From Chitinophaga japonensis (GTDB lineage Bacteria; Bacteroidota; Bacteroidia; Chitinophagales; Chitinophagaceae), in contig NZ_VLLG01000002.1 in the NCBI RefSeq assembly GCF_007830125.1, positions 1,002,985 to 1,066,984 of the forward strand: a stretch of DNA of 64,000 bases, written 5' to 3'. The position numbers were made by a program, and so were the translations under genes. How positions within the stretch are numbered: position 1 is the stretch's first letter; every line of letters starts with the position of its first letter. Shown here piece by piece: positions 37,141 through 44,913 of this stretch. The notes below the pieces were generated by a model. That model saw nothing but the letters and a program-made list of their open reading frames with translations, had not been told where the DNA came from and ran no database searches.

Positions 37141-37581
37141 ATGGACGACCAATATTTCATGCAGCAGGCGCTGAAAGAAGCGCGCAAGGCTTTTGACGAC
37201 GGTGAAGTGCCCATAGGGGCCGTGGTGGTGGCCAACAACCAGGTGATAGGGCGCGGGTACAACCAGGTAGAGCGCCTGAACGACAGCACCGCGCACGCGG
37301 AAATGCTGGCCCTCACCGCCGCATTTAACTTCCTGGGCAGCAAATACCTGATGGAAGCCACCCTGTACGTAACCCTGGAGCCCTGCCTGATGTGCGCCGG
37401 CGCATTATACTGGAGCAAGATAGGCCGCATTGTATACGCTGCCCCGGATGAGCGGCACAGCTACCGCCGCTCCACCGGGCAACAGTCTCCCTTCCACCCC
37501 AAGACCAGGCTGGAGCAGGGCCCCGGCGGGGAAGAGAGCTTGCAGTTAGTGAAAACTTTCTTTGAGCAGAGAAGGAAATAA
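37141..37581 (+). CDS. tadA: tRNA adenosine-34 deaminase / nucleoside deaminase
   Basis: A zinc cytidine-deaminase-fold protein of 146 residues from ATG 37141, four bases after the ligA stop; an in-frame ATG at 37129 would overlap ligA. It has the zinc-site motifs HAEMLAL and EPCLMCAGALYWSKI. The N-terminal MQQALKEARKAFDDGEVPIG and the loop RLNDSTAHAE are those of TadA, which makes inosine at the wobble base of tRNA-Arg. Guanine deaminases are close relatives and cannot be excluded wholly. Confidence 0.9.
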   Translation: MDDQYFMQQALKEARKAFDDGEVPIGAVVVANNQVIGRGYNQVERLNDSTAHAEMLALTAAFNFLGSKYLMEATLYVTLEPCLMCAGALYWSKIGRIVYAAPDERHSYRRSTGQQSPFHPKTRLEQGPGGEESLQLVKTFFEQRRK

Positions 37582-38730
37582 TTAATTCACCTCCAGCAGA
37601 TCCTTTGACGGCAGCTTCGGGAACGGGTTGTGCGGCTCCGACTGGTACCAGTATACCACGGAGCTGATGTCCGACTGCTGCTGCAGGTAACGCCCGCCGC
37701 TGTGCCAGCCCAGGTCCTGGATGGTTACCCGGAGGTCTTTGTCAAACCGTACCGGGTCGGTAACGTGCCAGCGGTACAACCCGAAACGTTGCTGTGAATC
37801 ATACATCCCGTTGGGCCGGATCACCTGGTGCAGACCGGTGTAAGGTGTGCTGAACTCCTGGTACTGGCGGGTGGCGCGGTTCTCAAAATTGTAGGAGCCG
37901 CAGAAATAATCTTCCGTACCCGTACCGCAGATAGTGGGAAACTGGTTATCGCCGTCCATGAAGAACTTGATCTCGCCTTCGCCCCACCAGCCGTTGTTAT
38001 TCACGCCCCAGGCCATGTAGGTGCCTACATACTGGCCTTTACCTTTGATGCCATCCACCAGCGTATAGCTGCCGCCTTTGGTGGGATTGTTGCGGCGGAA
38101 CTGCGCATGGAAATAGCCGGCATTCTCCGGTACATCGGTCAGCGTATAGTCCACCTGGTAGTACAGGGTCATTCGCTCCGTATTGATGTTCTCCATGGTG
38201 ATCCTGCATTTTTTACGGAAAGGCATAGTCCAGTAGCAGTTAAAGGCGCTGCCCGGGTTTACGCATACCGCCAGGGAGCTAAGCTGCGCATACTGTCCCC
38301 AGCCCATGCCGAAGAAATCGCCTACGGGCACTTCCACGGAAGGTTCCTTCTCATCATCCCAGTAAAAGCGGAGAATGGAAAAGCGCCAGTTGCCGGTAGG
38401 CGTCATCCAGATGTGCTGGATAGCGCCGGGCCCTTCTATTTCCGCCAGGGTATAAGTTTGCCCCGGCTCAATGTGGATGTAGGGGCTTACCTTCCATCCC
38501 TGGCCCAGGTCCCGGGCTGCATTGCGGGCCAGGCCCTGTTCCAGGGTGGCCATGCCGCCCTTGCCTTTTTCACCACTGAAGTTTTCCGGGCTGATGCTCC
38601 GGGTTTTGGCGTCGGAAAGATAGAACAGGTTGCCCATGTTCATGTTCAGCCCGTTGAACGGCTGTTGCTGTGCGTGAAGGATGTTTGCTAACAGTACGGC
38701 ACAACATAGTGTAAGGAATCTACGTACCAT
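37582..38730 (-). CDS. DUF2961 secreted enzyme (GH172-type)
   Basis: A 382-residue exported protein (signal peptide to about HAQQQ) covering a whole DUF2961 domain: AARDLGQGWKVSPYIHIEPG, GPGAIQHIWMTP, SVEVPVGDFFGMGWG, NCYWTMPFRKKCRIT, GEGEIKFFMDGD and the end TGTEDYFCGSYNF. DUF2961 is now glycoside hydrolase family 172, whose studied members act on fructofuranosides or arabinofuranosides. The conserved acidic residues of the family (GEGEIKFFMDGD, TGTEDYF) are visible. It lies downstream of the mutarotase on the same strand, 85 bases away, with a perfect palindrome between; a sugar-releasing role fits both. The exact sugar is not inferable. Confidence 0.88.
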   Translation of the reverse strand: MVRRFLTLCCAVLLANILHAQQQPFNGLNMNMGNLFYLSDAKTRSISPENFSGEKGKGGMATLEQGLARNAARDLGQGWKVSPYIHIEPGQTYTLAEIEGPGAIQHIWMTPTGNWRFSILRFYWDDEKEPSVEVPVGDFFGMGWGQYAQLSSLAVCVNPGSAFNCYWTMPFRKKCRITMENINTERMTLYYQVDYTLTDVPENAGYFHAQFRRNNPTKGGSYTLVDGIKGKGQYVGTYMAWGVNNNGWWGEGEIKFFMDGDNQFPTICGTGTEDYFCGSYNFENRATRQYQEFSTPYTGLHQVIRPNGMYDSQQRFGLYRWHVTDPVRFDKDLRVTIQDLGWHSGGRYLQQQSDISSVVYWYQSEPHNPFPKLPSKDLLEVN

Positions 38731-38766
38731 GAGTGATAGGTTTATAACGTGGAGAAATAAAACAGG

Positions 38767-38806
38767 TGCGCGTATATGCGGATGTGCACATCCGCATATA
38801 CGCGCA
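38767..38806. repeat. Perfect 40-bp palindrome with no spacer
   Basis: The left 20 bases (38767-38786) are exactly the reverse complement of the right 20 (38787-38806), with ATGTGCACAT at the centre. It lies between the mutarotase and GH172-type genes. The word ATATGCGGATGTGC recurs in related form in the hairpin at 51417-51506. It can act as an RNA hairpin or processing site within the operon. Confidence 0.85.
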
Positions 38807-38815
38807 TTAAAATTA

Positions 38816-39985
38816 TCACTTTACACCGAACTTATAAATACAGGTCTGTTGATAGGTTTCGCCGGGTTTCAGCACTACGGAGGGGAATGCAGACTGGTTG
38901 GGCGAATCCGGGAAATGCTGCGTTTCCAGGCACAGCGCGCCGCGGTGCACGTATACTTTGCCCTGCTTGCCGGTATCACCGGTCATAAAATTGCCGCCAT
39001 AGAACTGCACACCGGGCTCGGTGGTCCATACTTCCATATAACGGCCGCTCTGCGGTTCCAGTACGGTGGCGGCCAGCGACAGCTCATCGCCTTTTTTGTT
39101 CAGCACCCAGTTATGGTCATAGCCCTTGCCATACTTGAGCTGCTGAAAATCGGCGTTCACCCTTTCGCCGATAGGCGTAGGCGTGGTAAAGTCCATGGGC
39201 GTACCCTTTACATCCTCCAGCTTGCCGGTAGGTATCAGGCCGCTGTCTACCGGGGTAAATTTATCCGAGTTGATCATCAGCACATGGTCATTGATATCCC
39301 CGTTGCCGGCGCCATGCAGGTTAAAGAAGGAGTGATGCGTAAGGTTCACTACCGTTGCCTTGTCTGTAGTGGCCTTATAGCTGATCTTGAATTCGTTGCT
39401 GTCCGTCAGCTCATAGGTCATGGTCACGTCCAGGTTGCCGGGATAGCCTTCTTCCCCATCTTTGGACAGGTAGTGAAACTCCACGGTATGGTCGTTGGGT
39501 TGTTTGGCGTCCCATACCACATCATTAAAGCCCACTTTGCCGCCATGCAGGTGGTTTACGCCGTTATTAACCGCCAGGGTGTATTCCTGGCCATCCACTT
39601 TGAATTTGCCTTTGGCAATGCGGTTGCCATACCGGCCTACCACGCCGCCGTAATACCGGTCATTGGTGCTGACGTAGCTGCTCAGCTTGTCGTAGCCCAG
39701 CTCCACATCTTCCAGTTTCCCGTCCCGGTCAGGGGCCAGCAGGGCCACTACTTTGGCGCCGTAATTGGTAACGGCCATCTGTACGCCGCCACTGCTCTTC
39801 AGGTAAAATAACTGTACCTGCTTACCGTCAATAGTGCTGTCAAAGTTGGCAGCAGGCACCAGGGTTTCAATGTCTTGATTTGTGCGCATACTATCAGATG
39901 AATTGTTGTTTGTGTTGGAACCGGACTGGCAGGCGCTTGTACCGATTACAGCGGCTACCGTTAACAGTGAAAGCAGATTTTTCAT
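38816..39985 (-). CDS. Aldose 1-epimerase lipoprotein
   Basis: Mutarotase of the GalM family, about 389 residues from ATG 39985. This start gives a lipoprotein signal with C19 (TVAAVIGTSAC); an upstream extension in frame has no signal character. Core motifs: NYGAKVVALLAPDRDG, YYGGVVGRYGNRIAKGKF, VNNGVNHLHGG, the catalytic His region LTHHSFFNLHG and the catalytic Glu region WTTEPGVQFYGGNF, with DHNWVLN. The lipoprotein anchor puts it outside the cytoplasm, where it would convert anomers of sugars released by surface enzymes such as the adjacent GH172-type protein. It is divergent from a LacI regulator with an operator between. Confidence 0.92.
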   Translation of the reverse strand: MKNLLSLLTVAAVIGTSACQSGSNTNNNSSDSMRTNQDIETLVPAANFDSTIDGKQVQLFYLKSSGGVQMAVTNYGAKVVALLAPDRDGKLEDVELGYDKLSSYVSTNDRYYGGVVGRYGNRIAKGKFKVDGQEYTLAVNNGVNHLHGGKVGFNDVVWDAKQPNDHTVEFHYLSKDGEEGYPGNLDVTMTYELTDSNEFKISYKATTDKATVVNLTHHSFFNLHGAGNGDINDHVLMINSDKFTPVDSGLIPTGKLEDVKGTPMDFTTPTPIGERVNADFQQLKYGKGYDHNWVLNKKGDELSLAATVLEPQSGRYMEVWTTEPGVQFYGGNFMTGDTGKQGKVYVHRGALCLETQHFPDSPNQSAFPSVVLKPGETYQQTCIYKFGVK

Positions 39986-40395
39986 ATCGTAGTAATTTAC
40001 AAGGGTACAATATACGTTTAATGTGCGAAACCGGGTACCAGCAGGCATAAAAAAGCCGGGAAATGATTTTCCCGGCCGTAATATTTTGGCCTTTATCCAT
40101 TAAAGTTGCATTACACCTATGGAAGGTAATGCATTGTGTAGTATAGCACTGCAAAATAGCAGCTCATACCCGGATTTACATGGCCGCCGTTAAAATAACG
40201 TTACCGGTAACGTTTGCATTAGATAAAAACATAATTTAAATTGCATTTGTATTTGGGTGAAATGTAGCCGCGTCATCTGTTGGTACCGCTTATGAAATAT
40301 AGTATGCGTACTTAAGGGGAATTTATTTTATTTGTCGTTTGGACAGGCCCGTTGCTCAAATTAACCGAAACTATTACCAAACCGCATCATCAAGG
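39986..40395. other. Control region between the mutarotase operon and lacI-type gene
   Basis: A 410-base divergent spacer that holds the 18-bp operator palindrome at 40197-40214. Otherwise it is A+T rich; near-matches to the -7 box occur on both strands but none is exact. No further ORF is supported. Confidence 0.5.
40197..40214. promoter_or_regulatory. LacI-family operator, perfect 18-bp palindrome
   Basis: AACGTTACCGGTAACGTT is a perfect inverted repeat with the central CG typical of LacI/GalR operators. It sits between a LacI-type gene and the divergent mutarotase/GH172 operon, so self- and operon-control is the simplest reading. Confidence 0.75.
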
Positions 40396-41406
40396 ATGAA
40401 GAACAAGCAGGTAACCATAAAGGACTTAGCCAGGAAGCTACGCCTGTCTGTATCCACTGTTTCACGGGCATTGCGAAACCTGCCGGACATTAATGAAGAT
40501 ACCAGGCGGAAAGTACTGGAGCTGGCCGCCGGATTGAACTATGAGCCTAACTACATTGCACAGAGCCTTATTAACAAGCAAACCCGCATTGTGGGGGTGA
40601 TTGTGCCCCTGATAGCCACCCATTTCTTTTCCAATGCGCTGAGCGGCATGAACGAGGTGGCCAATGAGCACGGGTATCACCTGATGTTCTGCCAGAGCAA
40701 TGAAAATGCGCAGCAGGAGGCGGAGGGCATCCGGCAACTGGTGTCCTGCCGTATAGACGGCCTGCTGATATCCGTGTCCAAGCAAACCCAGGATGCCGCG
40801 CCCTTCCTGAAACTGCAGCAGAAAGGCATTCCCTTCATGTTCTTTGACCGCGACCTGCGGCATGTAACGGCTTCCCGCGTAATAGTGGACCAGTACAAAA
40901 GCGCCTTCAAGGCAGTGGAGCATATGATCAGGCAGGGACGGCGCAATATTGTGCACATGGCCGGCCCTAAAGGGCTGTCCGTATCAGACGAGCGCCTGCG
41001 CGGGTACGAGGACGCCATGAAGAAATACGGCATTCCCTATACCTCCAAACATATTGTGCATTGTGAAAAGTTCCAGCTCAATGCGCTGGAAGCGCTGAAG
41101 AAGCTGCTAAAGCTGAAGCCCGACGGCATCTTCGCCATCAACGACCCCTCGGGCGTAATTGCTATTAACTACCTGAAGCAAACGGCATACCGCGTACCGG
41201 AAGACATTGCCATTGTGGGCTTCAACGGCGATCCCGTGGCGGAAGTGGTGGACCCGGCCCTCAGCACCGTGGTGCAGCCCGGCTACGAGGTAGGCCGGGA
41301 AGCACTTAAAATGCTGATCCGTCACATTGAACAAAAACCGCCGGCTACAGAGAAAAAAGTACTGGAAGGAAAACTGGTGATCAGGGGGTCTTCTAAAATG
41401 TGCTGA
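40396..41406 (+). CDS. LacI-family transcription regulator
   Basis: About 336 residues from ATG 40396 (preceded by AAGG; an in-frame upstream ATG at 40339 would place unrelated residues before the DNA-binding helix). It has the N-terminal helix-turn-helix VTIKDLARKLRLSVSTVSRA with hinge (LNYEPNYIAQSLIN) and the periplasmic-binding-protein-like effector domain (VGVIVPLIATHFFSNALSGM, FMFFDRDLRH, DGIFAINDPSGVIAI, DIAIVGFNGDP). The operator at 40197-40214 is its likely target. The sugar effector is probably linked to the divergent mutarotase/GH172 operon. Confidence 0.93.
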   Translation: MKNKQVTIKDLARKLRLSVSTVSRALRNLPDINEDTRRKVLELAAGLNYEPNYIAQSLINKQTRIVGVIVPLIATHFFSNALSGMNEVANEHGYHLMFCQSNENAQQEAEGIRQLVSCRIDGLLISVSKQTQDAAPFLKLQQKGIPFMFFDRDLRHVTASRVIVDQYKSAFKAVEHMIRQGRRNIVHMAGPKGLSVSDERLRGYEDAMKKYGIPYTSKHIVHCEKFQLNALEALKKLLKLKPDGIFAINDPSGVIAINYLKQTAYRVPEDIAIVGFNGDPVAEVVDPALSTVVQPGYEVGREALKMLIRHIEQKPPATEKKVLEGKLVIRGSSKMC

Positions 41407-41438
41407 TGCGCCAATACAGCACACCAGCACTTTAAAAA

Positions 41439-42419
41439 TTACCAGCCCAGCAGGTAGGCAAATATCAGCGGCGCCACGATCGTAGCGTCGGATTCAATAA
41501 TAAATTTGGGCGTATGGATGTCCAGCTTGCCCCAGGTGATCTTTTCATTGGGCACAGCGCCGGAGTAGGAACCATAAGAGGTGGTGGAATCGGATATCTG
41601 GCAGAAATAGCTCCAGAAAGGCACGTCATGCCACTCCAGGTCCTGGTACATCATGGGCACCACGCAGATGGGGAAATCGCCCGCTATGCCGCCGCCTATC
41701 TGGAAAAAGCCCACGCCCTTGCCGGAGGAATTTTTGCGGTACCAGTCAGACAGCCATACCATGTACTCGATACCGCTCTTCATGGTAGACGCCTGCAGCT
41801 CGCCCTTGATGCAATAGGAGGCAAAGATGTTGCCCATGGTGCTGTCTTCCCAGCCCGGCACAATAATAGGAATGTTCTTTTCCGCCGCAGCCAGCATCCA
41901 GCTATGCCTGGGATCTATTTCATAATGCTCCTGCATAACTCCGCTCAGCAGCAGCTTGTACATGTACTCGTGGGGGAAATAGCGCTCTCCCTTGCTCTCC
42001 GCATCCTTCCATATTTTGTAGATATGCTTTTGAATGCGGCGGAAAGCCTCTTCTTCGGGAATGCAGGTATCCGTTACCCGGTTAAAGCCTTTTTCCAGCA
42101 GCTCCCATTCTTCCTGCGGGCTCAGGTCCCGGTAATTAGGCACCCTTTTATAATGGGTATGCGCCACCAGGTTCATGATGTCCTCTTCCAGGTTGGCGCC
42201 TGTGCAGGATATGATATCCACCTTGCCCTGCCGGATCATTTCGGCAAAAGAAATACCCAGCTCGGCAGTGCTCATGGCGCCGGCCAGTGTCACCATCATT
42301 TTTCCGCCTTCCAGCAGGTGCGTTTCATAGCCTTTGGCGGCATCTACCAACGCGGCGGCATTAAAGTGCCGGTAATGGTGCTGGATAAACTGTGAAATGG
42401 GCCCTTTATTCATTATCAT
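41439..42419 (-). CDS. Deoxyhypusine synthase family protein
   Basis: A 326-residue NAD-dependent enzyme of the DHS fold. Motifs: MVTLAGAMSTAELGISFAEM, SCTGANLEEDIMNLV, VPGWEDSTMGNIFASY, GGGIAGDFPI and the active-site segment NEKITWGKLDIH, where the lysine of WGK corresponds to the enzyme's covalent-intermediate lysine. In eukaryotes and archaea this makes deoxyhypusine on eIF5A. Bacteria lack that protein, and bacterial members studied make homospermidine or similar polyamines, so a polyamine role is more likely here. It is convergent with the lacI-type gene. Confidence 0.88.
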   Translation of the reverse strand: MIMNKGPISQFIQHHYRHFNAAALVDAAKGYETHLLEGGKMMVTLAGAMSTAELGISFAEMIRQGKVDIISCTGANLEEDIMNLVAHTHYKRVPNYRDLSPQEEWELLEKGFNRVTDTCIPEEEAFRRIQKHIYKIWKDAESKGERYFPHEYMYKLLLSGVMQEHYEIDPRHSWMLAAAEKNIPIIVPGWEDSTMGNIFASYCIKGELQASTMKSGIEYMVWLSDWYRKNSSGKGVGFFQIGGGIAGDFPICVVPMMYQDLEWHDVPFWSYFCQISDSTTSYGSYSGAVPNEKITWGKLDIHTPKFIIESDATIVAPLIFAYLLGW

Positions 42420-42470
42420 TCAAAGATTTAGTACTGAAACAAGGGGCAAAGGTAAGATTTAGTTAGCAGC

Positions 42471-42504
42471 AAAAAAAAGGTCCATAGCAACACCACTATG
42501 GACC
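42471..42504 (-). terminator. Rho-independent terminator after the PepSY-like gene
   Basis: On the - strand a 9-bp stem (GGTCCATAG / CTATGGACC) with an 8-base loop is followed by eight T. Confidence 0.88.
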
Positions 42505-42543
42505 GGAACAAAACGACAGCTTATAGAATGGCTGTGAGACTGA

Positions 42544-43008
42544 CTATGCTTTTTTCAGCTTCTGGTATACGCTCAACTGGCCGTTACTGTCGGACTTTAC
42601 TACTACCCAGTTTTCGGCTCCTTCCAGGGTAACGTAATAGGTGGTAACGTTACCGGCATCAAACTCTACAGCGGTACGGATCCAGGTATCCGGATAACGT
42701 TTCTGTATCCGGGTGATCACGGCCAGCGGCAACTGGTCTTCAGTAATATAACGGCGGGTGGAAAGCAGGGTGCCTTCTGCATTAAAGTAGGCGGTCACCA
42801 GGTTTTCACCTGCCAGGAACTTTGCGGTAAAGATCTTGTGATCATCCGTATACCAGCGTACCTTGGTAACGTTGGCAAAAGATCTGTTTAAGGCTTCTTT
42901 CAGCCTGGCAGTGGCCTCCGTTTCTGTAATGTGGGCGGCGCTGGCCTGCACGATTGAACCACCGGTTAAGGCGGCTGCTACACATAGCATTAAGAACATT
43001 TTTTTCAT
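42544..43008 (-). CDS. Secreted PepSY-like (BLIP-fold-like) small protein
   Basis: A 154-residue exported protein: signal peptide 1-24 (cleavage near ASAAHI), then a repeated alpha-beta pattern (LKEALNRSFANVTKVRWYTD; HKIFTAKFLAGENLVTAYFN; LPLAVITRIQKRYPDTWIRT; TYYVTLEGAENWVVVKSDSN). This is the shape of the PepSY-like / beta-lactamase-inhibitor-like small secreted proteins common in Chitinophaga and relatives. Function unknown. It has its own promoter (43050-43080) and terminator, so it is a single-gene unit. Confidence 0.72.
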   Translation of the reverse strand: MKKMFLMLCVAAALTGGSIVQASAAHITETEATARLKEALNRSFANVTKVRWYTDDHKIFTAKFLAGENLVTAYFNAEGTLLSTRRYITEDQLPLAVITRIQKRYPDTWIRTAVEFDAGNVTTYYVTLEGAENWVVVKSDSNGQLSVYQKLKKA

Positions 43009-43322
43009 GGCGGAAGATTTTAAAGTTGATTTGTTTTAAATCAATACACCAAAGGTAAGATGGCCGGTAACCGCCGGCAACCCAATATTTGCTAATGGTA
43101 TAGCTTGATCAGTTCAGTACAATGCATGTTGCAACACCTACAACGAATATGTTACTTTTCCCTTCAGAACAAGGCTTCCCTGCTGCGTTTGCGCCCACTG
43201 CGCGAATGTTGCACCGGCCGGCGTTAAGCTTTTGTTAAAGTGGAAGAGTGATGGATGAGCGGAAGCGCCCGGGCGCCGGTATGCGCATGTGCTAACTAAT
43301 AAATGCCGATCTTCACACCACT
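43009..43322. other. Divergent spacer between the PepSY-like gene and the ACP phosphodiesterase gene
   Basis: A 314-base gap. It contains the promoter listed at 43050-43080 and an imperfect G+C-rich palindrome around 43063-43078 (CCGGTAACCGCCGG). I see no gene in the rest. Confidence 0.5.
43050..43080 (-). promoter_or_regulatory. Bacteroidota promoter TTG-N20-TACCTTTG
   Basis: On the - strand the -33 TTG (43078-43080) and -7 TACCTTTG (43050-43057) are 20 bases apart, as expected. The ATG at 43008 is about 40 bases downstream. This is the best-formed promoter I find in the window. Confidence 0.7.
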
Positions 43323-43913
43323 ATGAATTTTCTCGCCCATGCATATCTTTCCTACAATGATCCTTCGCTGACCATTGGTAATATGATCGCAGACTTTGTG
43401 AAAGGCAAACAGTTGCTCCAGTACGGGGAGGACATACAGCAGGGCATCCGTATACACCGCGCCATAGACGCATTTACAGACGAGCACCCGCTTACCCGGG
43501 CGGCCACCCGGTTGTTCCAGGCCTCCTGCGGCCGCTATGGGGCCGTATTTATAGACGTGGCGTATGATCATTTCCTGGCCAGGGACGAAACGCGCTTTAC
43601 GGACGAGCAGTTAGGGCATTTCGCCCAATCCGTTTACCGGCTGCTGGAGAACCGGAAAAGCGAGCTTCCCACGGATTTTCTGCAGGTATTCCACTTTATG
43701 CGCACCCAGAACTGGCTGTACAACTACCGTACGGAGGAAGGCATTTACCGCTCCTTTAGCGGGCTGGTGCGCCGCGCCAGGTACCTGGATGTAAGCGCCG
43801 ATGTGCCCTTTGCCGTACTGGAAAACCATTATAAGGAGCTGGCGGAATATTATGCCGCCTTTTTTCCTGAACTGGAAACTTTCGTAAAAACAGCGATAAA
43901 AGCAGGCGGTTAA
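43323..43913 (+). CDS. acpH: Acyl-carrier-protein phosphodiesterase
   Basis: AcpH removes the 4'-phosphopantetheine arm from ACP. The 196-residue product has the family opening MNFLAHAYLSYNDPSLTIGN, the metal-site stretch IADFVKGKQ, GIRIHRAIDAFTDEHP, and FIDVAYDHFLARD, with HD-type metal residues. It is cytosolic and probably a single gene. Family assignment is good; activity in this branch is by homology. Confidence 0.88.
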   Translation: MNFLAHAYLSYNDPSLTIGNMIADFVKGKQLLQYGEDIQQGIRIHRAIDAFTDEHPLTRAATRLFQASCGRYGAVFIDVAYDHFLARDETRFTDEQLGHFAQSVYRLLENRKSELPTDFLQVFHFMRTQNWLYNYRTEEGIYRSFSGLVRRARYLDVSADVPFAVLENHYKELAEYYAAFFPELETFVKTAIKAGG

Positions 43914-43984
43914 GCGGCAGCCGGGCCTGGCTTCTTGTCTTTTTTTACTAAGTTTGATACTGATTATTTTCTCAAAAAAACTAT

Positions 43985-44593
43985 ATGCCACCAATGAAGC
44001 AAACTTTTCTCTTTGCCGTGATGATCTTGTTATTAGGTACCGGGTTAAAATCTGCAACCGCACAGGATAAAAAATTACCGCCGCTGGACGCCAGCCCCAT
44101 GGACATGGCCTACTACCCGCCGGTATATCCTTACCTTGTAAAAGTAAAAGGGGAGCCCGGTACGCTGGTAGCCCGGGTAGTGTACAGCCGGCCCCAGAAA
44201 AAGGGCAGGACCATATTCGGGAACCTGGAAGAATATGGCAAGGTATGGCGCCTGGGCGCCAACGAGGCTACTGAAGTGGAGTTCTTCATCCCCGTGAACA
44301 TCGGCGGCAGGCAGGTGCCCAAGGGCCGTTACACCCTGTACGCCATTCCCCAGGAAAGCAAGTGGACCGTTATCCTGAACAAGGAAACCGATATCTGGGG
44401 CGCTTATAAATATAATGCCTCCATGGACCTGCTGAGGACCACCGTACCGGTCACCAAGTTGGATACCCCTGTGGAAGCGTTTACCATGGCGTTTGAAAAA
44501 GCCGATGGCGGCGCCAGGCTGGTAATGGCCTGGGATGAAGTGATGGTATCAGTACCGGTTAAATTCAACGAAAGAACACTGGGAAGGAAATAA
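43985..44593 (+). CDS. DUF2911 secreted protein
   Basis: A 202-residue exported protein (signal peptide to about SATAQD; a second ATG at 43997 is equally good). The DUF2911 body shows VARVVYSRPQKKGRTIFGNL, YGKVWRLGANEATEVEFF, RQVPKGRYTLYAIPQESKWT and LNKETDIWGAYKY. The family is common in Bacteroidota, periplasmic, beta-rich and without known function. The gene is followed 8 bases later by hairpin repeat copy A, which could end its transcript. Confidence 0.9.
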   Translation: MPPMKQTFLFAVMILLLGTGLKSATAQDKKLPPLDASPMDMAYYPPVYPYLVKVKGEPGTLVARVVYSRPQKKGRTIFGNLEEYGKVWRLGANEATEVEFFIPVNIGGRQVPKGRYTLYAIPQESKWTVILNKETDIWGAYKYNASMDLLRTTVPVTKLDTPVEAFTMAFEKADGGARLVMAWDEVMVSVPVKFNERTLGRK

Positions 44594-44600
44594 AATAATG

Positions 44601-44658
44601 AAGGGCGGTAGGAATACCGCCCTTGTAATAATTTTAACCATATCCTATGAAAAACCTG
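44601..44658 (+). repeat. Hairpin-plus-tail repeat, copy A
   Basis: A perfect 10-bp stem (AAGGGCGGTA / TACCGCCCTT, loop GGAA) is followed after 12 bases by the tail ACCATATCCTATGAAAAACC. Three related copies lie at 59075, 59326 and 59662. The stem sequence varies among copies while pairing is kept; the loop-closing GTAnGAnTAC and the tail are conserved. It lies in a 320-base spacer after the DUF2911 gene whose remainder holds only the promoter at 44860. Confidence 0.75.
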
Positions 44659-44859
44659 TTCCAAAATTAATGGGAATGCATACACGGGTTTTCCCGGTTT
44701 TGGCCAACGCTGTAAAAATGTTCGTAAGTGTATAAATTTTCCCGGTATCAGCATGATAATTGATCATTTCTGTTGCAGTTCCCCTCCCGGCATACGTATT
44801 TCTACGTATAGCCTTCCTGCGTAGAAATCCCGTTTTACTTCATTATCAGCGCCTTTTAG

Positions 44860-44867
44860 TACCTTTG
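44860..44867 (+). promoter_or_regulatory. -7 box TACCTTTG for the PLP enzyme gene
   Basis: Exact TAnnTTTG match 46 bases upstream of ATG 44914. Confidence 0.5.
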
Positions 44868-44913
44868 GTACATTCATCGGGAATAAACAACTCATTATAA
44901 AATACTTAGAGAA

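Noticed and set aside
42651..42664. GGTAACGTTACCGG, resembling the LacI operator
   Set aside because: It lies inside the PepSY-like coding sequence and has only part of the 18-bp palindrome; probably codon usage (valine and threonine codons).
44404..44754. A - strand frame whose translation contains FHRIWLKLLQGRYSY, shared with a frame at 59516-59758
   Set aside because: The shared string is the translation of the hairpin-plus-tail repeat read backwards, so the likeness is from repeated DNA and not from related proteins; the frame also overlaps the DUF2911 gene.
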